From Bacteroidota bacterium (GTDB lineage: Bacteria; Bacteroidota; Bacteroidia; Flavobacteriales_D; Sanyastnellaceae), in the NCBI GenBank assembly GCA_027619225.1, contig JAQCFW010000003.1:86834-130856 (forward strand): a DNA stretch of 44,023 bases. Direction: 5' to 3'. Shown piece by piece: positions 9,413-17,135 of this stretch. Every line of letters starts with the position of its first letter. The first letter of the stretch is position 1. Position numbers and translations under genes: made by a program. The notes beneath the pieces are model-generated. The model searched no databases and was not told the origin of the DNA. It was given only the letters and a program-made list of their open reading frames with translations.

Positions 9413-11434
9413 ATGATGAATAAAATTATTGCCCTTTTCGGGGTCGCATTTTTAGGCCTAAATATTAGTATCACAGCCCAAACCAAAGAAGAAAACACTT
9501 CGGACAATTCAGTTATTTTAACTGTAGGATCAGAGGTTGTAAGCCTTGCCGATTTTAAATATATTTACAGTAAAAACAACCGAGACAGCGTAATAACTTC
9601 GGAGGGATTAGATGAATACATGGAGTTATTTGTCAAGTTTAAGCTCAAAGTCATGGAGGCTGAAGCTCTTGGAATGGATACCGTCGAAGCGTTTACAAAA
9701 GAGTTAGCAGGTTACCGCAAACAACTAACACGCCCCTACCTGGTTGATATGGAACTGCTTGATGAATTGGTTCTTGAAGCCCACAATAGAAAACAAGAGG
9801 AAATTCACGCCAGACACATCCTTGTAAGTATCAAGCCAGAGGCATCCCCTTCAGACACACTACGTGCATGGAATAGAATTTCAAAGCTTAGAAATAGAGT
9901 AAATGCAGGTGAAGACTTTACAACCGTAGCGAAAAGCAAGGGAGGTAGTGATGATCCATCTGTTGTTGATAATGGAGGAGATTTGGGTTGGTTTACCGCA
10001 TTCCAAATGGTTTATGCATTTGAGGACGCCGCTTACAACACTTCAGTGGGAGAACTTAGTGAGATCGTACGCACAAGGTTTGGTTACCACTTCTTAGAAA
10101 TTGACGGCAGAAGAGAAGCACGAGGAGAGATTCAAGTTGCTCATATTATGGTGAGGGTAAATGACGCATCTAAAAAAGAAATGGTGCAAAGCGCGAAGTC
10201 TACGATTGACGCAGTGGCTTCATTTCTTAAGAGTGGGGAGATGTTTGAGTCACTTGCTCTGAAGTATAGTGATGATGCCACAACGGCAAGCAAGGGAGGC
10301 GTGCTACCGTGGTTTGGAACAGGCAAAATGGTTGAAGAGTTTGAAAACGCTTCTTTTAACCTTGAAAACAATGGCGATGTCAGTGAGCCTTTTTTAACAA
10401 CTTATGGTTGGCACATCGTGAAGAGAGTGGGATTTAAACCACTTGAGACATTTGACAATGATGAGCGCCAACTCAGAAAAAAAGTGAGTCGAGATTCAAG
10501 AGCTGATGTTACTCGTTCATCATTCTTAAATAAACTCAAAAAAGAATACGACTTCAAATTAGACAAAAAGCGTGTCTCATATTTGGCATCAATCGCAACA
10601 GGAATTGACAGCGTATTCTATAAAGGTCATCCTATCGAAAACGTTAAAAAATCTGAACTTAGTCGAGTTTTATTTTCAATTCAAGAAAACGTAACTACAG
10701 TAGCTGACTTTCTTGCATACGCAAACGCACAAAAGCCACGAGGACTTATTCGCACTCCTAAGGCCATACTAGAAGGAATGATCGATTCTATGATAGAGGA
10801 GGAATTACTTGCTTTTGAAGATGCCCGATTAGAAGATAAACACAACGAATTCAGAATGTTAATCGAGGAGTATCACGATGGTATTCTTTTGTTTGAATTA
10901 ACCGATGAATTGGTTTGGTCTAAAGCTGTGAGAGATACATCTGGATTGGAACGATACCATGAATTAAATAACGACCTATTTATGTGGCAAGAACGCTTAG
11001 AATTAGGCATTTACACCTGTGAAGATGAGGGGGTGTCGAAAGTGGTGAAGAAAGCTGTGAAGAAAGGACATGATCTGGTGGCTGTAAGGCGTGAACTTAT
11101 AGTGGAAAGGCCTTTGGCGCTTAAAATGGAAGAAGGGCTATTTTCTATGGGCGACAACAACTGGGCTGACTCTGTATTTACGGCGATTTCAAATAAAACA
11201 TTAAGTCTGGATTCTAAATCTCCAAGATTTATGACTTTAAACAGTGGTGACAACGGGGTAATATTAATTGAGGTTGTAGACATGAATGCACCAACGCATA
11301 AAACACTTGATGAAGCTCGTGGTCAAGTAATAGCAAGTTATCAAGATTTCTTAGAGAATGAGTGGATCGATGGCTTAAGATTGAAATATCCCGTTTCTAT
11401 TAAGAAGGATGTTTTATACGAGTTAATCGATTAA
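9413..11434 (+). CDS. Periplasmic peptidyl-prolyl isomerase with two parvulin domains
   Basis: 673 residues with a Sec signal peptide (IIALFGVAFLGLNISITAQ). A SurA-like N-region is followed by parvulin domain one (about 129-236, HARHILV ... GGDLGWF ... FGYHFLEI). Parvulin domain two follows (about 240-341, VAHIMV ... GGVLPWFGTGKM ... YGWHIVKR). A long C-terminal part (about 345-673) has no domain I recognise. The role is cis/trans isomerisation of prolyl bonds and chaperoning of outer-membrane or secreted proteins in the periplasm. It is the first of three neighbouring folding-factor genes, and the next starts one base after its stop. The start ATG is one of two adjacent ATG codons. Confidence 0.92.
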   Translation: MMNKIIALFGVAFLGLNISITAQTKEENTSDNSVILTVGSEVVSLADFKYIYSKNNRDSVITSEGLDEYMELFVKFKLKVMEAEALGMDTVEAFTKELAGYRKQLTRPYLVDMELLDELVLEAHNRKQEEIHARHILVSIKPEASPSDTLRAWNRISKLRNRVNAGEDFTTVAKSKGGSDDPSVVDNGGDLGWFTAFQMVYAFEDAAYNTSVGELSEIVRTRFGYHFLEIDGRREARGEIQVAHIMVRVNDASKKEMVQSAKSTIDAVASFLKSGEMFESLALKYSDDATTASKGGVLPWFGTGKMVEEFENASFNLENNGDVSEPFLTTYGWHIVKRVGFKPLETFDNDERQLRKKVSRDSRADVTRSSFLNKLKKEYDFKLDKKRVSYLASIATGIDSVFYKGHPIENVKKSELSRVLFSIQENVTTVADFLAYANAQKPRGLIRTPKAILEGMIDSMIEEELLAFEDARLEDKHNEFRMLIEEYHDGILLFELTDELVWSKAVRDTSGLERYHELNNDLFMWQERLELGIYTCEDEGVSKVVKKAVKKGHDLVAVRRELIVERPLALKMEEGLFSMGDNNWADSVFTAISNKTLSLDSKSPRFMTLNSGDNGVILIEVVDMNAPTHKTLDEARGQVIASYQDFLENEWIDGLRLKYPVSIKKDVLYELID

Positions 11435-11435
11435 A

Positions 11436-12302
11436 ATGCTGAAAAGAGAGGGCTTTATTCTATTCATTGCACTAGTCTCTCTTAACGCATGTGCTTTTTT
11501 TAGTGATCAAACAATTGAGGATAAAGTGGTGGTTTCTGCTTTCGGTAAAAACCTATTATTAGATAGCCTTTGCTCAAGAATCCCAAATGAATTGTCGTTT
11601 GAAGACAGCACACTGCTAAGCGAACGTATTGTTGAGGGTTGGGTTAGAGAGAATGTGCTGCTCGCTCAAGCGGAGAAGAATATCGACGAATTTTCCTCAG
11701 AATTTGAAGCTTCAATCAGGTCATATAGAAATGCATTACTCGTAACTCAATTCGAAAGGGAATTTATCGCATCAAGAGTAGATACTCAGGTTCAAGATGA
11801 AGAAATCGAGAAGTTTCACTCTGAGTACCCCGAGCTTTTTCAACTTAAGGAACATGTTTTAAGAGCTGTGTTTTTTGAAATAAATACGGAAGAAGAACTG
11901 TTAGACTCTGCTCGGGTTTGGCTTACAAAAGCTGACTCAAGTAGCGTGCCTAAATTAGAACAATGGTCTATCGAGCATGGAGCTCACTTCGCTTTAGATG
12001 TTGATTATTGGTGGTTTTTAAGTGATTTATTAGAAACCGTTCCCATGCAGGTTTACCGCATCGAAGACCAATTGCGAGACAGGAGGTTAATTGAATTCAC
12101 CGATGGCGAGTCCAGGTATTTATTGCGCATTCTAGAGCATCGATTAAAGGACCTCCCCTCCCCTATTTCTATTGCACGAAAAAGAATCGTCGATTTAATT
12201 ATTCAGGAAAGAAGGCGTAGTATTTTAGAGAATTTAAGGGATGACCTGGTAAGTGATGCTTGGGCAAATGGAGAAATTATTCGAGATAGTATCCTTAATT
12301 AA
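11436..12302 (+). CDS. Lipoprotein related to parvulin/SurA chaperones
   Basis: 288 residues. The N-terminus has a lipoprotein signal with lipobox LNAC (Cys19), so the protein should be membrane-anchored in the periplasm. The body is mostly helical and charged, with long segments resembling SurA N-domains (for example VDTQVQDEEIEKFHSEYPE and a helical C-terminus rich in Arg and Glu). The parvulin signatures GGDLGWF and FGYH are absent, so it is probably a chaperone-like relative and not an active isomerase. It sits between two PPIase genes, one base after the first and 24 bases before the next, so co-transcription is likely. Confidence 0.75.
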   Translation: MLKREGFILFIALVSLNACAFFSDQTIEDKVVVSAFGKNLLLDSLCSRIPNELSFEDSTLLSERIVEGWVRENVLLAQAEKNIDEFSSEFEASIRSYRNALLVTQFEREFIASRVDTQVQDEEIEKFHSEYPELFQLKEHVLRAVFFEINTEEELLDSARVWLTKADSSSVPKLEQWSIEHGAHFALDVDYWWFLSDLLETVPMQVYRIEDQLRDRRLIEFTDGESRYLLRILEHRLKDLPSPISIARKRIVDLIIQERRRSILENLRDDLVSDAWANGEIIRDSILN

Positions 12303-12326
12303 TCTTAGCAGTTTACCTTAGCAGTC

Positions 12327-13697
12327 ATGCCACGAATAACACTTTTATTTGCTTTTTTTCTGACATCGTCCGTTGTGACTTTTGCTCAACCTGGAAATTC
12401 GACAACCTTCATTGAAAAGTTTCAATTAATAGATGGGATTATTGCTGTTGTGGGTGACGAAATTGTCCTGAATAGCTCAATTGAAGATCGAGCCCTACAA
12501 GAGAGGCTTCAGGGAAAGGAGTCCGACGAGAACGATCGTTGCAAGTTCATTGAAGAACTTCTATTCGAAAAGCTTTTACTCCACAATGCAAAAATTGACA
12601 GCTTAGAGGTAACAGATGGTCAAATCATGGATGAAATAGACCGTCGATTGGCCTATTACGTTCAGATGCTTGGCTCAGTAGAGGCATTTGAGGCTGAATA
12701 TGGGAAAACTGTTTCTGAGTGGAAGGCTGATTTTACTGAGCCGATTAAGGAGCAGCTCTTAGCCCAAAGCATGCAGCAGTCCATCTCCCAAGAAGTACGC
12801 GCCACCCCAGCAGAAGTTATTGAGTATTTTGAAAATACCCCAGTAGATTCACTGCCTCTTATTCCTGAAGAAATCAGTTACAGCGAAATCGTACTTCAAC
12901 CTGAAATTTCTGAAGTACAAAAACAAGCGGTCAGAACAACACTGGACTCAATAAGAAACTTAGTTGCTTCTGGAAAGCTCTCGATGACATTAGCTGCGAC
13001 AAGATATTCTGAAGATCCGGGATCTAAATACAAAGGAGGTTGTTATGAGAACATTAGCCGTGGAGCATTCGTTGCGGAATTTGAGGCTGCTGTATTCGAC
13101 ACTCCTCTCAATGGGTATTCTACTGTTTTCGAAACCGATTTTGGATATCATTTCTTGAGAGTTACAGATAAAAGAGGCGATAAGTTTAGCGCATGTCACG
13201 TGCTTATGAAAGCTAAGGTGGAACTCTTGGCCTTAGAAAATATGAAGTCTAAAATAGACTCGCTTCACGCAGCACTTGAATCTGGAGGCATCTCCTTCGA
13301 CTCGGCTGTTTTATTTAACTCGACAAGAACTAAATCTAAAAATTCAAAAGGCCAAGTAGTAAACACCAGAGATGGTGGTGTTATGTTTGGCGTAGATGAG
13401 TTAGACCCGAATATTTACTTCCTTTTAGAACCTTTAGTAGAAGGGGGGGTGAGCATTCCAGTACAATTACTTGATGAAGATGACAATGGGTACTGGACCA
13501 TCCTCAAACTAGACGGAAGAAGGGTGGCCCACAGAGCAAACCCCAAAGATGACTACGCACTTTTTCAATCTCAAGTAGAAAACAACATGCGATCTAAGGA
13601 GATGAATGAATGGATAGAACAACATATTTCCGATACTTACATTCGAATCACACCCTCATTCGAAGATTGCCTCTATAATATGGATTGGGTAAAGTAA
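12327..13697 (+). CDS. surA: SurA-like periplasmic peptidyl-prolyl isomerase
   Basis: 456 residues, close to the SurA family length. Signal peptide 1-20 (LLFAFFLTSSVVTFAQ). The start of the mature part, IDGIIAVVGDEIVLNSSIE, is the classic SurA N-domain opening. A first parvulin domain (about 180-290) has EISYSEIVLQPE, YSEDPGSKYKGG and FGYHFLRV. A second, more divergent one (about 290-410) contains CHVLMKAK and GGVMFG. The expected role is escort of unfolded outer-membrane beta-barrels to the BAM complex. The MoxR gene follows four bases after its stop. The symbol rests on family resemblance, and orthology to Escherichia coli SurA is not proven. Confidence 0.88.
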   Translation: MPRITLLFAFFLTSSVVTFAQPGNSTTFIEKFQLIDGIIAVVGDEIVLNSSIEDRALQERLQGKESDENDRCKFIEELLFEKLLLHNAKIDSLEVTDGQIMDEIDRRLAYYVQMLGSVEAFEAEYGKTVSEWKADFTEPIKEQLLAQSMQQSISQEVRATPAEVIEYFENTPVDSLPLIPEEISYSEIVLQPEISEVQKQAVRTTLDSIRNLVASGKLSMTLAATRYSEDPGSKYKGGCYENISRGAFVAEFEAAVFDTPLNGYSTVFETDFGYHFLRVTDKRGDKFSACHVLMKAKVELLALENMKSKIDSLHAALESGGISFDSAVLFNSTRTKSKNSKGQVVNTRDGGVMFGVDELDPNIYFLLEPLVEGGVSIPVQLLDEDDNGYWTILKLDGRRVAHRANPKDDYALFQSQVENNMRSKEMNEWIEQHISDTYIRITPSFEDCLYNMDWVK

Positions 13698-13701
13698 GTT
13701 G

Positions 13702-14676
13702 ATGATGTCTGAATTAAATAACATGAACGATAAAGAAGCTCTAATTAATCTTAGGGAAAAGCACACGAAACTCATCGATGAGGTTTCAAAGGTTATTATA
13801 GGCCAAAATCAAGTAGTTCGCGAGGTAACAATGGCAGTCCTCGCTGGTGGACATTGCCTACTTGTAGGAGTTCCCGGGCTTGCAAAAACTCTTCTTGTAA
13901 ATACAGTAGCACAAGCTTTGGGACTGTCTTTTAACCGAATACAATTCACTCCAGACCTGATGCCATCAGACATCACAGGTTCTGAAATCCTGAATGACGA
14001 AAGGAAGTTTGAGTTCATTAAGGGGCCATTGTTCGCGAACATCGTTTTAGCTGATGAGATTAACCGAACACCGCCTAAAACGCAAGCTGCATTACTTGAA
14101 GCTATGCAGGAAAAATCTGTTACAGTAAATGGAAAGGGCTATGCATTGCCTTCTCCTTTTTTCGTTTTGGCTACTCAGAACCCCATCGAACAAGAGGGAA
14201 CCTACCCCCTGCCTGAAGCTCAATTGGATAGATTTATGTTCAATACCTGGGTCGATTACCCAACCTTTGAAGAAGAGCTCAACGTAGTAAAACAAACCAC
14301 AGGAAACATAAGTGAAACGATTTCACCTATCATGTCTGGAGAAGAGATCTTAAGCTATCAAAAACTCATTCGCAGCATGCCCGTTGCAGATAACGTTTTA
14401 AACTACGCTGTCAATCTTGCATGTAAAACACGTCCTGGAAGAGATAAAGCGACACCAGACGTAAACAAATATCTGAGTTGGGGAGCTGGACCACGTGCCT
14501 CGCAATTTCTAATTGTCGGAGCTAAAGTTCATGCTGCGTTAGAAGGGAAATACAGTCCAGATATTGAAGATGTAAAAGCTGTCGCGCTGCCCATATTAAG
14601 ACATAGAATAGTTACCAATTACAAGGCTGAAGCAGATGGAATTACCGTTAGTCAACTTATATCAGATCTGACATAA
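13702..14676 (+). CDS. MoxR-family AAA+ ATPase
   Basis: 324 residues from the first ATG; an in-frame TTG lies one codon upstream at 13699 and a second ATG at 13705. Walker A GVPGLAKT, Walker B VLADEINRTPPKTQAA and the sensor region ATQNPIEQEGTYPLPEAQ are complete, followed by the C-terminal lid domain (LACKTRPGRD). MoxR ATPases work as chaperone-like remodellers, usually with a DUF58 or VWA partner next door. None is present here, since the next gene is wecB. The spacing of four bases to the SurA-like gene suggests one operon for envelope protein maturation. Confidence 0.92.
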   Translation: MMSELNNMNDKEALINLREKHTKLIDEVSKVIIGQNQVVREVTMAVLAGGHCLLVGVPGLAKTLLVNTVAQALGLSFNRIQFTPDLMPSDITGSEILNDERKFEFIKGPLFANIVLADEINRTPPKTQAALLEAMQEKSVTVNGKGYALPSPFFVLATQNPIEQEGTYPLPEAQLDRFMFNTWVDYPTFEEELNVVKQTTGNISETISPIMSGEEILSYQKLIRSMPVADNVLNYAVNLACKTRPGRDKATPDVNKYLSWGAGPRASQFLIVGAKVHAALEGKYSPDIEDVKAVALPILRHRIVTNYKAEADGITVSQLISDLT

Positions 14677-14683
14677 CAGGTAC

Positions 14684-15766
14684 ATGAAGCTGTTAATTGT
14701 AATCGGAACACGCCCTAATTTTATAAAAGTTACTCGTTTTAAAGAAGTGGCAGAAAACCTGGACGATTTCAACGTTGAAATCGTCCACACTGGCCAACAT
14801 TACGACAGGAAAATGTCTGGTGTGTTTTTCGATCAATTTAAACTGCGCCCAGATCATTTTCTTTCTCTGAGAGGTGAAACTGCTGCAAGCCATTTCGGGA
14901 ATATGATTGTCGATTTAGGTCAGCTAATTGCAGACATTAAACCCGATATCGTACTCGTTCCAGGTGATGTGAATTCTTCTTTAGCCGGTGCTTTAGCTGC
15001 CCACAGATGTGGTGTTTCCATCGCACATCTAGAATCTGGACTTCGCAGTAGGGATAGAACGATGCCTGAAGAAGTAAATAGGATTCTTATAGACCAAATC
15101 TCCGATTTTCACTTCGTAACAGAAGAATCTGGAATGAATAATCTGTGCGAGGAAGGATTGATTTCCTCTACCGAGGATTCCAAAGTTTTTGTGGGCAACA
15201 CCATGATTGACACCCTAGTTAAACATGGCTCGGAGATAGAATCAAGTAGCATTTTATCGGATTTAGAAATTAGCGATAAAAAGTACTGCCTTTGTACCAT
15301 GCATAGGCCCTCAAATGTAGATAATATGGAGGGTGTGAAATTTATTTTAAGCATGCTTGAGGAGCTTGTGAAAAAATGTATTGTTGTTTTCCCTATTCAT
15401 CCAAGGTCGCGCTTAAAAATTGAGTCGATTGGGCTTTGGGGGGAATTAACAAAAATAGATGGAGTCGTGATTACTGAACCTTTGGGGTACTTTGATTTCC
15501 AAAAACTCATTAATAACTCAGAGTTCGTGATCACCGATTCAGGAGGTATTCAGGAAGAAACTACTTTTTGTAATATACCGTGCATAACAATACGAGAAAA
15601 CACTGAAAGACCTGTTACAATAGAAAAAGGCACCAACCACTTGGTAGGATGTGATTTACCGGCGATCTTACATGCTGTAGAAAACCCCAAAACTTGTGAG
15701 GCGCCTAAGTTGTGGGACGGATATACTACTGAGAGGGTTGTGGCGACTTTACGCAACAGAGGTTAA
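14684..15766 (+). CDS. wecB: UDP-N-acetylglucosamine 2-epimerase (non-hydrolysing)
   Basis: 360 residues, the typical family length. It interconverts UDP-GlcNAc and UDP-ManNAc in the cytosol, supplying ManNAc-type sugars for surface polysaccharides. The N-terminus IVIGTRPNFIK, the segments HTGQHYDRKMS, VPGDVNSSLAGALAA, AHLESGLRSRDRTMPEE and NR near residue 130, and the C-terminal SGGIQEE all match the family. It follows the MoxR gene by seven bases and converges on fumarylacetoacetase with only 11 bases between stops. No other polysaccharide gene is nearby, so its end product cannot be deduced. Confidence 0.95.
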   Translation: MKLLIVIGTRPNFIKVTRFKEVAENLDDFNVEIVHTGQHYDRKMSGVFFDQFKLRPDHFLSLRGETAASHFGNMIVDLGQLIADIKPDIVLVPGDVNSSLAGALAAHRCGVSIAHLESGLRSRDRTMPEEVNRILIDQISDFHFVTEESGMNNLCEEGLISSTEDSKVFVGNTMIDTLVKHGSEIESSSILSDLEISDKKYCLCTMHRPSNVDNMEGVKFILSMLEELVKKCIVVFPIHPRSRLKIESIGLWGELTKIDGVVITEPLGYFDFQKLINNSEFVITDSGGIQEETTFCNIPCITIRENTERPVTIEKGTNHLVGCDLPAILHAVENPKTCEAPKLWDGYTTERVVATLRNRG

Positions 15767-15777
15767 AAAGGTGCGTG

Positions 15778-17061
15778 TTAGTTCGCTGGCAGTAATGTTC
15801 CCGAGACTTCACCGAAACCGATTGAGATTCCTGTGGTGGATTCTTTAGACCCGCGCATCGTTACTGTATCGCCATCGTTGATGAACCGTCGCTCGGTGCC
15901 GTCAGGCATAGAAAGCGGCTTGGTCCCTTTCCAAGAAATTTCAAGCATAGAACCGAAAGACCCTTCGTCAGGGCCTGAAATAGTGCCTGATGCAATCATA
16001 TCTCCACCGCGAATATTACATCCGTTGACCGTATGATGAGCTAGTTGTTGGCGCATATTCCAATACATGTGTTTGAAATTAGATCGGCACACTATTTTCG
16101 AATCACCATTCGGAGTGGCAATTTCCACTTCAAGATCGATGTCATAATGAGAATTTCCTGAATACTCTAGGTAGGGAAGAACTTTAGGATCTTGAATCGG
16201 GCCAGAGACGCGATATGGTTCGAGGGCGTCAAGGGTGACTATCCATGGTGAAATGCTAGATGCGAAATTTTTACCTAGGAAGGGGCCGAGTGGGATATAC
16301 TCCCACTTTTGGATATCGCGGGCTGACCAGTCATTGAAAAGGACGAGGCCGAAGATATAGTCGTCAGCCTCTTCCGTTGTAATCGGCAGGCCAAGAGATT
16401 TTCCAGGGTGGGTAATGAACGCCATCTCGAGTTCGAAATCTAGGAGGCGGGATGGCCCATAAATTGGGGGCTCACCCTCTGAAGGCTTGAGCTGACCGTG
16501 AGGGCGCGTAATGGGAGTTTCACTAACGACAATTGAAGAGGCACGTCCATGATAAGCAACCGGCATGTGCTTCCAATTGGGTAGAAGTGCATTTTCTGGG
16601 TCGCGGAACATCTTCCCAACGTTACGTGCGTGATCCTCTGAAGAGTAGCAATCTGTGTAGTCACCCACATTTACGGGCAGATGCATTGTTACTGAGGAGA
16701 GGTCTATGATACACGCTGAATGAGAATCCGTGGCGACTCGCAACTCTGATGAGTCAGCACTTAGAAGCGTACTGATTCGAGAACGGAGCAATCGAGTTGC
16801 TGCTTTCCCATGATTAATTATGGGGTTTAGAGTTGAAGCCGAGAAATCAGACTCCGTGAAAGGAAGTTCATTTGAAGTGTTGAGAAATCCAGCAGAAAAG
16901 AGTGCTGATAGATTGAGAACATGATCTCCTATCGCAACTCCTACCCTAGCAGAAAGTGAAGATGTAGAGAAAATTCCGAATGGTAAATTTTGGATTGGGA
17001 AATCGGAATTTGCAGGAATTTCTAGCCAAGATATAAGGGATGGGTTGTTTGCTTCAATCAT
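15778..17061 (-). CDS. fahA: Fumarylacetoacetase
   Basis: 427 residues, matching the eukaryote-like FAH family. It hydrolyses fumarylacetoacetate to fumarate and acetoacetate, the last step of tyrosine and homogentisate breakdown. Clear motifs are HARNVGKMFRD, YHGRASSIVVS (with the catalytic His), the metal ligands in ELEMAF, and FNDWSARDIQ with PLGPFLGKNFA. The N-terminal SH3-like domain (about 1-115) precedes the hydrolase domain. No homogentisate dioxygenase gene is close by, so the pathway genes are dispersed. A near-consensus -7 element, TAATTTCG, lies at 17073-17066 on the minus strand, five bases before the ATG. Confidence 0.96.
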   Translation of the reverse strand: MIEANNPSLISWLEIPANSDFPIQNLPFGIFSTSSLSARVGVAIGDHVLNLSALFSAGFLNTSNELPFTESDFSASTLNPIINHGKAATRLLRSRISTLLSADSSELRVATDSHSACIIDLSSVTMHLPVNVGDYTDCYSSEDHARNVGKMFRDPENALLPNWKHMPVAYHGRASSIVVSETPITRPHGQLKPSEGEPPIYGPSRLLDFELEMAFITHPGKSLGLPITTEEADDYIFGLVLFNDWSARDIQKWEYIPLGPFLGKNFASSISPWIVTLDALEPYRVSGPIQDPKVLPYLEYSGNSHYDIDLEVEIATPNGDSKIVCRSNFKHMYWNMRQQLAHHTVNGCNIRGGDMIASGTISGPDEGSFGSMLEISWKGTKPLSMPDGTERRFINDGDTVTMRGSKESTTGISIGFGEVSGTLLPAN

Positions 17062-17109
17062 AGTGCGAAATTACCTCAAGAAAGGCTGATAAACGAAGGA
17101 AGGATTCAG

Positions 17110-17117
17110 TAGATTTG
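17110..17117 (+). promoter_or_regulatory. -7 element TAGATTTG upstream of rel/spoT
   Basis: Exact TAnnTTTG match, ending 18 bases before the rel/spoT ATG, implying a leader of roughly 13 bases. It lies in the 74-base divergent gap to fumarylacetoacetase. No clear -33 TTG is seen. Confidence 0.5.
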
Positions 17118-17135
17118 GGTTAAGGAAAAAGCACA

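Noticed and set aside
14684-15766. wecB as part of a surface-polysaccharide cluster with the sulfate genes
   Set aside because: Fumarylacetoacetase, rel/spoT, fur and purA lie between them, and no glycosyltransferase, flippase or sulfotransferase is present.
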